Below are positions 51,255-60,636 of a DNA stretch of 63,198 nucleotides, piece by piece. Numbering within the stretch: the stretch's first letter is position 1; each line of letters starts with the position of its first letter. The position numbers and the translations under genes were made by a program. Source of the DNA: CAYPCH01 sp964409165 (lineage in GTDB: Bacteria > Bacillota > Clostridia > Acetivibrionales > Acetivibrionaceae). The stretch spans positions 1 to 63,198 of the forward strand of contig CAYPCH010000003.1 in the NCBI GenBank assembly GCA_964409165.1, read 5' to 3'. The notes beneath the pieces were generated by a model. That model had not been told where the DNA came from. It did no database searches and worked only from the letters and a program-made list of their open reading frames with translations.

Positions 51255-52093
51255 TTAATATATAAGATAAAAGTATTATGAACAAGTAACCTCCTCTCCA
51301 ATAACCGTAATTTATATAATCATCTACATTATGTAGATATTTATAACAAAAGCATATTTATAGAAAAAACATAAAAGTTAAATACAATAATCAAAGTTAA
51401 ATACAATAATCCGCAAAAAGCATTAATACGTCAACAAATTACCGGAGTTCAGAATTTCAAATCCCAGCGGTCTATGACATAAATTATTGCATCTATATAT
51501 GAGCTATACGGCAAATCTTTGTTAATATAGGAGGTCATTTTAAAGAAGTTATACGACAAAAGGTACTTCTATTAATTTCTAAGTAAATGTGCAAGATAAA
51601 TACGAGTATAATTACTTCATGATAAACTATTTTTTTGACCCTATACTTATATTATGGAAGTATTATGGAGCCTTATCAAGTAAAAATGTTGCTCTGTTAT
51701 TTCGAAATCTTGCACTCGCGTGAAAATTATTAAGATTTTAACCTCCAACCATATTATAATAGAGAAACTATCAGGTTTTGCCTCCAAACTCCTGAAAGCG
51801 CGTTCATAAACTATTCAGAAAACAAAAATACTACCACATGGAAAATAAAGGGCACATAGTAAAAAAGGAGTAAAAAAGAAAAACAACTGATGTGTTTTTC
51901 AGATATGGTAATACAGATATGCCTCATTGATTTTTAGGCTAGAGCATGCAATAATAAAGTATAACTTATCTGTTCTAAACTATTTTGAGTCTCTGAGTAT
52001 ATTATGCTATTATTATAAAGTCTTATCAAGCATTAACTATTTTAATTATTTCGAAATCTTGCACTTACATAAGTTATGGGCGGGGTGTTTTAG
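51255..52093. promoter_or_regulatory. Long divergent regulatory region between xynA and the AraC gene
   Basis: No gene is present. CTTATCAAG, a 15-16 bp spacer and the 20-mer TTATTTCGAAATCTTGCACT occur twice, at 51672-51716 and 52022-52065. GTGCAAGAT at 51589-51597 is a half site in the opposite direction. TATATTATG precedes both copies, so about 70 bp appear duplicated. The second copy ends 28 bp before the AraC start. Paired direct repeats of this kind suit an AraC-type operator. Confidence 0.6.
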
Positions 52094-52990
52094 GTGACAA
52101 ATATAAAATTGAAAAAAGTAAGCATAAGTGATGAAGATATTGCACCGAGGGTATTGACAGCAGCTACGTATTCTTACACCAAGGAAATGCCGAAAGGATA
52201 CCGTTTGCAGGACAGGTATGTGTATGATTATGAGTTCGAGTTGATAACTTACAGTGATGGCGGTTCAATGATTATTGACAATGAGATATACAATATTAAA
52301 AAAGGGGATATAGTATTTAGAAAACCAGGGCAGTATACGCAGGGAATTATGCCTTATAGTTGTTATCTTATATGTGTTGATATGCTTAGCAATACATGTA
52401 AAATTCCTCATGGGTATTATATATATAATAAGCAGGAGTATCAGAATTATTATCAAAACCCCATTTTTGAAAGGATTCCAACAATTTTTCATCCTGTAAA
52501 CATTGAAAAAGGTTTACATATTTTTGAGTCAATATTGAAGGAATTTATTACTCCGTCACCTGTTGCCCAGCTGTCTGTGAAAGCAAATATACTAAATCTG
52601 ATATGCTATCTTTATCAGGATTCAACCGACCCTTTTATAAATAATATGGTTCCGCTATCCCATCACTTCAATACCATCAAAGAAGTTGTCGAATACATTG
52701 AAAACAATCTGGATAATAAGATACTTTTGAATGACTTTACAAATATTACAAATTTGAGCCCAAGCTATTTTCATAAAGTTTTCACAAAGACTTTGGGAAT
52801 AACTCCCCATGAGTTTATACTCAAATGCAGGATAGACAAAGCAAAGAAACTTCTTACAAGAACAAGTTTTACAATTTTAGAGATTTCAGCGAAATGCGGT
52901 TTTGAAAATGCACCTTATTTCAGTTATGTTTTTAAAAAGCATACAAAGTTTACACCTCTCGAATTCAGAAAGAAGCATAGTTACATATAA
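52094..52990 (+). CDS. AraC-family transcriptional regulator
   Basis: This 298-aa cytosolic regulator has an N-terminal cupin-like ligand-binding region (about 25-170; YDYEFELITYSDGGSMIIDN, IKKGDIVFRKPGQYTQG). The C-terminal double HTH (about 195-298) has NKILLNDFTNITNLSPSYFH, FKKTLGITPHEFI-type spacing and FTILEISAKCGFENAPYFS. The start GTG is weakly supported by GGGCGGGGTG. It is divergent from xynA, with duplicated motifs between them, so it may control xylanase and itself. The inducer is unknown, plausibly a xylan or arabinan sugar. Confidence 0.93.
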   Translation: MTNIKLKKVSISDEDIAPRVLTAATYSYTKEMPKGYRLQDRYVYDYEFELITYSDGGSMIIDNEIYNIKKGDIVFRKPGQYTQGIMPYSCYLICVDMLSNTCKIPHGYYIYNKQEYQNYYQNPIFERIPTIFHPVNIEKGLHIFESILKEFITPSPVAQLSVKANILNLICYLYQDSTDPFINNMVPLSHHFNTIKEVVEYIENNLDNKILLNDFTNITNLSPSYFHKVFTKTLGITPHEFILKCRIDKAKKLLTRTSFTILEISAKCGFENAPYFSYVFKKHTKFTPLEFRKKHSYI

Positions 52991-53001
52991 TCACCGCAGT
53001 T

Positions 53002-54207
53002 CTAAAGATCAAGAAGCAGTCTTTTTAAAAGTGCATAATCTGTTGAATTTATTGCTCCATCGTTGTTTACGTCACCATTTTGAAGAGGAGTCAATGGAGG
53101 TATATTATTGCCAAGATGTNNNNNNNNNNNNNNNNNNNNNNNNNNNNNNNNNNNNNNNNNNNNNNNNNNNNNNNNNNNNNNNNNNNNNNNNNNNNNNNNN
53201 NNNNNNNNNNNNNNNNNNNGTTTACGTCACCATTTTGAAGAGGAGTCAATGGAGGTATATTATTGCCAAGATGTCTTTCTTTTGCCGGGTTTGTACCGCT
53301 CAGAGTGTCTGAACCGACAGAAGGCCAAGGCATGGAACCAAAGAAAGCAGGCTTTGACGTAAGATAATATGATAAAGGCAGTGATCGGTTGTGGATACTG
53401 GGTTCCCATATGATGGAGCCATTTATATAATTACCGTGTATAAGTAAAGTTGAAGGGTCTATATTATGAGGATAACGGGAATCTGTGTCCCATAGAATAC
53501 CGTATTTTACAAACTCATTACCAATTATGTTCTGATAATCCCTGAGTCCTTGCAGAAGGATTCAGTCCAGAGCTGTAAGTTATTCTTAAGGGTTCGTCAA
53601 TTGTTACAGTATTTCCTGAAACATAAACAATCTTTGCTATTTGCCCGACAGCATAATCAGCCCAACTCTGTTTCCAGTTCTGCATCGTATACATTATGGA
53701 AGGGTCGTTGTCCTGCTGTATTTCAATGTACCTCCCCGGAGCAAAGCCTGTAGCATCGGACACAATAAGCTCTTTTGAGCCTTTTTCAAAGCCGCCTGTC
53801 AGTTTTGTCCAGGTTCCCCTCTTATAAGTTATAATTTCAAAAGCATTAGAAGAATGGTCGATGAGAAGCCGGGTTTTATCGGGACCTTCACCGCGAAAGA
53901 CTACAGGCTTGTTAATTGAAAAACCTGATTTTACGAGGTAATCACCTTCGGGAATTATAATTGCTCCGCCGTCGGTTACAGATTCAATTGCTTTTGAAAA
54001 TGCTTCAAAATTGTTTGTAACGCCATCACCTTTTGCACCGAAATCAAGCACGTTTGCACAAACCGGTCTGTCGGGTATCCCGCCTTCTATTCCCGGATTC
54101 CACACAATATCCTTCCCATAAACTTCAGCGGCGTATGTCAGTGTACACATATATAAGTTTACTATCAGTATACTGGAAAAAGCAATGAAAGGAAAAAATC
54201 GAGGCAT
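53002..54207 (-). pseudogene. Broken dockerin beta-helix (pectate-lyase-superfamily) gene
   Basis: The first part (54207-53518) encodes a signal peptide and the start of a pectate-lyase-3 type beta-helix (VLDFGAKGDGVTNNFEAFSK, GGAIIIPEGDYLVKSGF, VFRGEGPDKTRLL), then stops after GLSEHNW. In another frame the sequence continues DYQNIIGNEFVKYGILWDTD ... LTSKPAFFGSMPWPSVGSD, the usual C-terminal end of such proteins, and then a dockerin half-repeat GDVNNDGAINSTDYALLKR and a stop. The middle of the helix is missing and the frame is shifted near 53520. A 100-N gap with 55-bp duplicated flanks adds an artefact inside the dockerin. Probably an inactivated cellulosomal gene. Confidence 0.75.
53120..53219. 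other. Assembly gap (100 N) with 55-bp duplicated flanks
   Basis: Bases 53065-53119 recur exactly at 53220-53274. Collapsing them gives a continuous dockerin half-repeat. Because dockerins are multi-copy in the genome, a real missing repeat cannot be excluded here. Confidence 0.8.
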
Positions 54208-54482
54208 GTCTGATCAACTCCCGTAAAACAATTCCTATATTTATTTTACAGTAAACAGGTGTTTTAAACAAGGCTTAAATGTTAATTAAGGATTAGAGGA
54301 TATTATGGAGATAAACTGTTTACAGAACATTACAGACGTTATATAATAACAGTGTAGCTTTAATTTCATGAATACCCGAATTTTATGATTGTATCCGTAT
54401 TATACACTTATCAGCTCTATTTGCAGTACTTTTCATTGTTAAATAATCAAACTGATTTTATTTTTATATAGGGGGAATTTGT
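54208..54482. other. Divergent intergenic region, no gene seen
   Basis: The region between the divergent broken beta-helix gene and the expansin gene is AT-rich. It must hold the promoters of both. I saw no clear repeat, hairpin or named operator. TATAGGGGGAA (about 54468-54478) provides the expansin ribosome site. Confidence 0.5.
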
Positions 54483-55508
54483 ATGAAAGAAAAAAGATTA
54501 ACTTTCAGTGCTGTGATTGTTGTTACCTTTATTTTGCTCTTGAGCTTCAGCAGTATTTTTGCGGCACAAGAAATTATAGGTGATGTTAATGGAGACGGTT
54601 CGGTCAACAGTTCTGACATGGCATTGATGAAAAGATTTTTGCTTGGTACTGTTACAGACTTGCCTGTTGATGATGAAATGTGGGTTGCCGATACAAATGG
54701 GGATGACAGCATTAATAGTACCGATTATGCTCTTTTGAAGAGATATATTTTAGGTACAATAGACAAATTTCCAAAAGAATCTGCGTTGACAACACCACCG
54801 CAAACAACGCCGCCACAGACAACACCACCGCAGACAACACAACCCCAATTGACACCTGTTAAAACCGATGCATACCCTGACTGGGACAAAGAGCGTTCAA
54901 GCTATGCAACTTATACAGGCTCTGGATATACAGGCGGCGCGTCTTTGCTTGACCCAACTCCTCCAGATAAGGAAATAACGGCATTAAACCCGGAGGATTA
55001 CAACAGCTACGGTATAGCGGCGGCACTAGCTGGTGCATATCTTGAGGTTACGGGAGAAAAAGGAAGCACTGTTGTATTTGTAAATGATTTGTATCCAGAA
55101 GGGGCACCTGGAGCGCTGGATCTTTGCCCGACCTCTTTTGATAAAATTGGCGATATGCTTGCCGGGAAAATTGATATAAGCTGGCATTTGGTAGCGGCAC
55201 CTGTAACAGGAAATGTTTCCTACAGGATAAAGGAAGGTACCACTATAGCATGGTTTGCCATACAGGTCAGAGACCACAAGTACCCTGTTCTTAAAATGGA
55301 GTATTATAAAGATGGTGAGTGGATAAATATGGAAAAGATGCCTTGGAACCACTTTGTAGGCAGGGATATTGATACAACAACTCCCAAAATAAGAATAACA
55401 GATATAAGGGGATATGTTCTTGAGGATGTGGTTGACAGCATTCCCGGACATAATGAAGCGACGGGCGAAGCTTACATCGTACCCGGCAGTGTCCAGTTCC
55501 CGGATTGA
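54483..55508 (+). CDS. Dockerin-bearing bacterial expansin (EXLX-like)
   Basis: The 341-aa exported protein has a signal peptide (about 1-28) and then an N-terminal type I dockerin (about 31-98) with DVNGDGSVNSSDMALMKRF and DTNGDDSINSTDYALLKRY. A TTPPQ-repeat linker spans about 102-125. The expansin module (about 128-341) has ATYTGSGYTGGASLLDP, NDLYPEGAPGALDLCPTSF (conserved Asp of the D1 barrel), NVSYRIKEGTT, AIQVRDHKYPVLKMEYYKDG and NMEKMPWNHFVG. It is very close in pattern to Bacillus YoaJ/EXLX1. It loosens cellulose/xylan contacts without hydrolysis. The dockerin means it joins the cellulosome, as reported for C. clariflavum. Confidence 0.93.
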   Translation: MKEKRLTFSAVIVVTFILLLSFSSIFAAQEIIGDVNGDGSVNSSDMALMKRFLLGTVTDLPVDDEMWVADTNGDDSINSTDYALLKRYILGTIDKFPKESALTTPPQTTPPQTTPPQTTQPQLTPVKTDAYPDWDKERSSYATYTGSGYTGGASLLDPTPPDKEITALNPEDYNSYGIAAALAGAYLEVTGEKGSTVVFVNDLYPEGAPGALDLCPTSFDKIGDMLAGKIDISWHLVAAPVTGNVSYRIKEGTTIAWFAIQVRDHKYPVLKMEYYKDGEWINMEKMPWNHFVGRDIDTTTPKIRITDIRGYVLEDVVDSIPGHNEATGEAYIVPGSVQFPD

Positions 55509-55527
55509 ATTAATGATTAAGCTTTTC

Positions 55528-55538
55528 AAGAGGTCTAA
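55528..55538. repeat. Family III half copy
   Basis: AAGAGGTCTAA lies 20 bp after the expansin stop codon and just before the terminator at 55545. It is the same arm as in the full copies. Confidence 0.55.
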
Positions 55539-55544
55539 TTTAAC

Positions 55545-55579
55545 CTCCCCCGGTACAGTATTTTGAACCGGGGGGGGAG
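55545..55579. terminator. GC-rich terminator hairpin after the expansin gene
   Basis: CTCCCCCGGT (55545-55554) pairs with ACCGGGGGGGGAG (55567-55579), including a run of eight G. The T-run is short. It could serve the convergent gene ending at 55596 as well. Confidence 0.7.
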
Positions 55580-55595
55580 TATAGAACTTCCAGGG

Positions 55596-55919
55596 TTAAC
55601 TTATAATTGCAATTTTAAAATTTACTCTTGGCACTTCACTTTCTTTTAGGTTGTGGAACATATTCCATATGTAGGGCGTACCTTTTACAATCCTGAAAAT
55701 ACAAACATCGGATTGAACTCCTGCGCGCGCAATATTATTTAAAAGCCATGCTCTTTCCTTATAAAGTCTGTTTTCAAGTTCTTTATCATCAAGGATTTCC
55801 ACTGTTCCGGTTACTCTAAGGATTTCGAAATTGACCGGATCATTTGCATTGCGGATAAAAGCCACTTCAACTCTAGAATTCTCCTTAATCTGGCGATACA
55901 AAATCTTTATAGCATCCAA
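55596..55919 (-). pseudogene. N-terminally truncated PNPOx-like flavin-binding protein
   Basis: The 107-aa reading starts MDAIKILYRQIKENSRVEVA, which corresponds to the middle of the split-barrel domain of pyridoxamine-oxidase-like proteins (usually after 35-40 residues with the first strands). ILRVTGTVEILDDKELENR, RAWLLNN, VCIFRIVKGTPYIW and the end of the domain are present. Upstream sequence does not supply the missing N-terminus in any frame I could see, so the gene is probably truncated. A short functional protein is possible. Confidence 0.55.
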
Positions 55920-56113
55920 TATAATATATCATAAAATAGTGTTTTATGTAATTTATATTTATAAATATGTAGCAATTATTTGTAATTTAGGATAAAATAC
56001 TGCTGATGTAATAATAACAGTCATTAAAAATGTTGCAAATGCGTTTCTTTATATAACCATATGTTATAATTATGTGCTGATTCAAATAATATGCATTAGG
56101 GGGGAATAACTTA

Positions 56114-59100
56114 ATGAACGGTTTTTTAGATAAAAACAGAAGTTTTGCGTACATTATTGTAAAACAAGGAATAGTATCTAAACTCAGCCAATTGTTCCTG
56201 GATATTACCGAATATTCAATCGAGGAAATAGTAAACAAAGAGGTAACTGAAGTATTTGGTATTTTAAGAATTCATCCTGATGTGAAAATTGGAAAGGTTA
56301 ATGGAAAGTGCAACTGTTATATTTTTACCAAATCTCTTGACGTTAGGTTTGTAAGCATAAAAACCGTTGAAAAAGCAGATGAACGGATATTTATTATAAA
56401 AGAAAAAGATGATTCGAGGTTTGAAGATAGAAATATATATGTTGAACAGCTCCTCAAAGCGGAATACTCAGGTATTGCAGTATATAGCGTACCTGATCTT
56501 GTACTTATAAAAGCAAATCAAAAATTCCTTAGTTTCCTTGAACCCCCCTTTAATGAGTTAAGAAACAGTATAGGCAAAAGGGCATGGGAAATGATCCCGG
56601 ATTTAGGAAATAGCACAGAAAAACAATTGTTACAGGAAATTGTTAATAAAGAAAATGTTTCTGTGTATAAAGAACTTGAATATAAAGGATTTCAAAGAGG
56701 TGTTACATATTGGGATTTAATTATTACTCCAATTATTAAAGATAACAGACCTAAGTATGTGCTTTTAAATTGCCTTGATGTCACTGACAGTATACTTAAC
56801 AGAAAAGAGCTTGAAGAAAAAAATGAAATAATAAGAAGGCAGAAGGAGCAGCTTGAAATTATACTTGAAAGCATGTCAGATGGCATAATGGTCAAAGATA
56901 AGGATGGGAATACAGTGTTTGCCAATGCTGTAGCAAAGAAGGCAATGGGCAATATCTGGTCAGGCAATAAAAACTGGGAATCAAAGTTTGTTAATTCCTT
57001 TACAGAGCTGGATGGAACACTGATTTCATTGGACAAAATTCCTATGATTAGAGCACTAAAAGGTGAAATCGTTAAAAACTATCAGTTAAAGATGATAAAT
57101 TCCGAGGAAGAATGCATTATTTCCATTAATGCAGCCCCTGTTTATCAAGGTGATGAATTGGTGATGGCAGTGACATGCAACCATGATATTACTGAGTCGG
57201 TCAAAAATCAGAGATTAATGAAAGAACGGGCTGAGCATCAAATGAGGATTGAAATGGAGAAGGAAAGAAATGAGGCGCTCAAAGAGGTCTTAAGAAAAGT
57301 AAAGTTTCAGGCAAGCCTTCTGAATCTATCTACAGAAGCAATCTTTGCATGGGAGTTGAACGGGGGAATCATCTATTGGAATAATGGAGCAGAAAAGATG
57401 TATGAATACACTTTATATGAAGCTATTGGTGCTGTCAGCCACGAGTTATTGAAAACCGTATGTTCGGCTGATTTAAACGTCATCAAGTCGTTTCTTGTAA
57501 ATTCTGGGAGCTGGGAGGGTGTAGTTGAGCAAACTAGAAAAGACGGGAAAAAGATGATCATAGAAACCAGGAAACAGATAATAAATAATGAAATGGGACA
57601 GCTGATTGTATTGGAAACAAACCGGGATATTTCGGAGCGTATCGCAAAAGAAAAAGAAATAAGGAATCAGAAAGAGTACCTTGAAACGATAATAAACAGT
57701 GTGGATGAGGGACTCATGGTTATTAACAAGGAAGAAAATTTATCAATAATTAATAGCGCTGCTGAGAAGATGCTATTTAAGCCTCACAGATGCAAAAAAG
57801 GCTGGGATTGCCACAAGTTTTGGAAATGCATGGATGCTAACGGAGCAGAAATAAGACCGGAAAACTCACCACTGTTAAGAACCTTACGGGGAGAAAGTTT
57901 GCATAACTATATTATATCAATTCAACATTCGGACGGGATAGCATATTATAATCTCAACTCCAACCCTTTATATAGTGAAGAAGCGGATGTTTCGGAAGCT
58001 GTATTTTGTTTGTTTGACATAACCGAACAATTTAAAAATGAGAGGAAGATAAGAGAGCAGAAGGCAATTTTTGAGGCTGTTATTGAAAATATGCATGACG
58101 CTATTGGGGTATATGATATGGAGGGCAGAGCTATAATGTCAAATGCAGTAAACAGAAGCATGCATTCTGTAATAAGACCGGGGGCGGCATTGGAAAGCAT
58201 ATATCAGCAACAGCATTACTATGATATGGAAGACAACGTTATACCATTGGAACAGCACCCATTAAGACTGGTTTTCAAAGGTAAAAGAATACAGAATGAA
58301 AGAATGAAAGTAAAGGATTCCAACGGAAGGATTTTAGTTGTAGAGGTCAATGCAATCCCGATTCGTGATATAGAAAATGAAATGTCACTTGCAGTAATAT
58401 GCCATCATGACATTTCCGATATAGTGGAGTACGAGGAAAAACTGAAACAACAATCCGAAACGCTTGAAAATGCTATGAAAACGAAGGATGAATTCATTTA
58501 TCTTATAACCCATGAGTTTAAAACGCCTATGGCTGTTATCAATTCCGCACTGCAAGCAATAGATTTTATTTGCAAGGATGATGTTACAGAAAGGTTAGGC
58601 AAATTTTTAAATACTATCAAGGTAAACACAAACAGGCAACTTCGTTTAGTGAATAACCTTCTGGACATTACAAGGATAAGTTCAGGTTATATGAAGATTA
58701 ACATCAGCAGTTTTGACATTGTTTATGTTACCCGGGCAATAATAAATTCAGTTGAAATATATTCAAAACAAAAATCCATTAGTTTGAATTTTAGTACCCG
58801 ATTAATGAAAAAGGAAATATACATGGATGAAGAAAAATTTGAACGTATTATGATGAATTTGCTGTCTAATGCCTTGAAATTCACTCCGGCAGGTAAATCA
58901 ATAACGGTGGGTCTTTCTATAAAAAAGGATAAAAAGCAAAACTACATTTGCATCAGTGTACAGGATGAGGGAATTGGGATACCGGAAGACAGGCAAAAAG
59001 TTATATTTGAACGTTTTGGACAGGCGGACACAAGCTTGTCGCGCAAGGCTGAAGGGACGGGGCTTGGGCTACATCTTGTAACTCTTATGGTCAACGCTAT

Positions 59101-59290
59101 GGGTGGACAAATTTCTCTTGAGAGTGAAGTCAATAAAGGCAGCACGTTTACAATACTATTGCCTGACAATATGCCCGAGTACATAGATGAAGTATCTGCG
59201 GTAAAAGAAGAGGAGCATCAGTACGGAAGCGGTGATAATAGGATATTACAGGCAGTTTCAATTGAATTTAGTGATATATACATGGATTAG
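56114..59290 (+). CDS. Soluble multi-PAS sensor histidine kinase
   Basis: The 1058-aa protein has no membrane segment. Several PAS-type modules (about 10-120, 125-235, 245-370, 395-520, 525-645, 650-780) carry the usual NAxA and NPLY/AAPVY ends with repeated C-terminal caps (VTCNHDITES, FCLFDITEQ, ICHHDISDI). HisKA has His800 in ITHEFKTPMAVINS. The ATPase domain has NLLSNALKFTPAGKS, DEGIGIP, FERFGQADTSLSRKAEGTGL and GLGLHLVTLM. It would sense a cytosolic signal. No response regulator is adjacent; the AraR-like gene follows. The start ATG comes after AGGGGGGA. Confidence 0.92.
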   Translation: MNGFLDKNRSFAYIIVKQGIVSKLSQLFLDITEYSIEEIVNKEVTEVFGILRIHPDVKIGKVNGKCNCYIFTKSLDVRFVSIKTVEKADERIFIIKEKDDSRFEDRNIYVEQLLKAEYSGIAVYSVPDLVLIKANQKFLSFLEPPFNELRNSIGKRAWEMIPDLGNSTEKQLLQEIVNKENVSVYKELEYKGFQRGVTYWDLIITPIIKDNRPKYVLLNCLDVTDSILNRKELEEKNEIIRRQKEQLEIILESMSDGIMVKDKDGNTVFANAVAKKAMGNIWSGNKNWESKFVNSFTELDGTLISLDKIPMIRALKGEIVKNYQLKMINSEEECIISINAAPVYQGDELVMAVTCNHDITESVKNQRLMKERAEHQMRIEMEKERNEALKEVLRKVKFQASLLNLSTEAIFAWELNGGIIYWNNGAEKMYEYTLYEAIGAVSHELLKTVCSADLNVIKSFLVNSGSWEGVVEQTRKDGKKMIIETRKQIINNEMGQLIVLETNRDISERIAKEKEIRNQKEYLETIINSVDEGLMVINKEENLSIINSAAEKMLFKPHRCKKGWDCHKFWKCMDANGAEIRPENSPLLRTLRGESLHNYIISIQHSDGIAYYNLNSNPLYSEEADVSEAVFCLFDITEQFKNERKIREQKAIFEAVIENMHDAIGVYDMEGRAIMSNAVNRSMHSVIRPGAALESIYQQQHYYDMEDNVIPLEQHPLRLVFKGKRIQNERMKVKDSNGRILVVEVNAIPIRDIENEMSLAVICHHDISDIVEYEEKLKQQSETLENAMKTKDEFIYLITHEFKTPMAVINSALQAIDFICKDDVTERLGKFLNTIKVNTNRQLRLVNNLLDITRISSGYMKINISSFDIVYVTRAIINSVEIYSKQKSISLNFSTRLMKKEIYMDEEKFERIMMNLLSNALKFTPAGKSITVGLSIKKDKKQNYICISVQDEGIGIPEDRQKVIFERFGQADTSLSRKAEGTGLGLHLVTLMVNAMGGQISLESEVNKGSTFTILLPDNMPEYIDEVSAVKEEEHQYGSGDNRILQAVSIEFSDIYMD

Positions 59291-59382
59291 CTATTATTAA
59301 GCTCTTACAAGGATTGAAAATTATATTGAACCAAAGTATAATTAGCATGTGTATACAAGTAGAATTATCTAAGGTGGTTATA

Positions 59383-60477
59383 ATGCAGAAAAACGACAAT
59401 AAAGCGAAATACTATAAGTTAATGGAATATTTAAAGGATGAAATTCTCATGAGCAGAATCAAGCCGGGAGAACAAGTACCTTCTGAAAACAGTCTGGCCG
59501 AAGAATTTTTACTTAGCCGCCATACCGTCAGGAAGGCTATTTCCATGCTTGTAAATGAAGGCTATTTATATACTGAGCACGGTAAAGGGACTTATTGCAC
59601 CGACTGGAACAGAAAGCGAACCAATTCAAAAAATATTGGGGTAATTACGACATATATTTCCGAATATATATTTCCTAAGGTAGTAACGGGTATTGAGCAA
59701 GTTTTGTCAGATAACGGCTACAGTATTTTCCTTAAGAATACCAACAATAATCCACTGAAGGAAGCATTATATCTTGAGGATTTGCTTGAGAATAATATTG
59801 CGGGACTTATTATTGAACCTTCAAAGAGTGCATTGTTTTCGAACAATCTGCAATATTTTAAAGCTCTTGATGGTCATAACATACCCTATGTTTTTATACA
59901 TGGCTATCATCAAAAGCTTGAGGCAACTTCTTATGTGATGCTTGATGATGCAGCCGGTATGTATAAAGCGGTGGAATATCTTATAAAGCTGGGACACAAA
60001 AGAATTGCAGGGATTTTTAAAGGAGATGATATGCAGGGGCTGAACAGACACAAAGGATATGCACAGGCATTATTTGACGGACGCCTGTTATATAACCCTG
60101 ATGATGTTGTCTGGTTTAGTACTGAAGATAAGGATACAAAGCCTACTGAAGTGATTAGACAGTTTATGGAGGAAAAGAGGGGAATTGATTCTGTTGTATG
60201 CTACAATGATGATATTGCATTCAGAGTGTTCGAACTGCTTACAGGGATGAGTATAAAAGTTCCTGAGGATATTTCGCTCATTGGGTTTGATGATTCGTAT
60301 CTTTCAGCCAATTCTTCTGTAAAAATAACAAGCGTTAGTCACCCTAAGGAGAAATTAGGAGAAATTGCCGCACAAATACTTTTACAGATGTTAAAGGATT
60401 CAAATTATCTGAAAAATCCTATACAAAATGTTATTACACCCGGGCTGGTAATAAAAGAATCTTGTATTCAAAGATAG
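59383..60477 (+). CDS. araR: AraR-like arabinose repressor (GntR HTH + LacI-type sensor)
   Basis: The protein has 364 aa from ATG 59383, preceded by AAGGTGG; an upstream in-frame ATG (59314) has no ribosome site. The N-terminal GntR winged helix (1-70) has LKDEILMSRIKPGEQVPSEN and LSRHTVRKAISMLVNEGYLY. The periplasmic-binding-protein-like sensor (about 85-364) has NIGVITTYISEYIFPKVVTG, VKYLIKLGHKRIAGIF-type and ISLIGFDDSYLS. This fusion is the AraR architecture; AraR represses arabinose and arabinan genes until L-arabinose binds. The GH51 gene lies directly downstream and has an AraR-box-like site before it. Confidence 0.88.
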   Translation: MQKNDNKAKYYKLMEYLKDEILMSRIKPGEQVPSENSLAEEFLLSRHTVRKAISMLVNEGYLYTEHGKGTYCTDWNRKRTNSKNIGVITTYISEYIFPKVVTGIEQVLSDNGYSIFLKNTNNNPLKEALYLEDLLENNIAGLIIEPSKSALFSNNLQYFKALDGHNIPYVFIHGYHQKLEATSYVMLDDAAGMYKAVEYLIKLGHKRIAGIFKGDDMQGLNRHKGYAQALFDGRLLYNPDDVVWFSTEDKDTKPTEVIRQFMEEKRGIDSVVCYNDDIAFRVFELLTGMSIKVPEDISLIGFDDSYLSANSSVKITSVSHPKEKLGEIAAQILLQMLKDSNYLKNPIQNVITPGLVIKESCIQR

Positions 60478-60504
60478 TGATAAGTGATAAGTGATAAGTG
60501 ATAA
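60477..60504. repeat. Four tandem GTGATAA heptamers
   Basis: The 7-bp unit is repeated four times, beginning inside the araR stop codon. Each unit supplies TGA or TAA in several frames. It is a slippage-prone microsatellite with no obvious function. Confidence 0.85.
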
Positions 60505-60576
60505 GGGAACAAGTAATTGAGTTTACTGAATTAAGGGTTTACTAAATTTATATAGACCTATATGTATGTCACAACA

Positions 60577-60586
60577 TGTACGCACA
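60577..60586. promoter_or_regulatory. AraR-box-like operator upstream of GH51
   Basis: TGTACGCACA, in the context ACATGTACGCACAAG, differs by one base from the TGTACGTACA core of the Bacillus AraR operator (ATTTGTACGTACAAAT). It lies 51 bp upstream of the GH51 start codon and just after the araR-like gene. Confidence 0.55.
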
Positions 60587-60636
60587 AGCATATCTGTTAT
60601 GACATGCTGAAATTATAATTAAAGGGGATGAATTTT

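Noticed and set aside
52265..52492. Minus-strand frame inside the AraC gene
   Set aside because: Shadow of the AraC coding frame, without a ribosome site or recognisable motif.
54464..54712. Minus-strand frame over the dockerin of the expansin gene
   Set aside because: Antisense shadow of the repeated dockerin codons.
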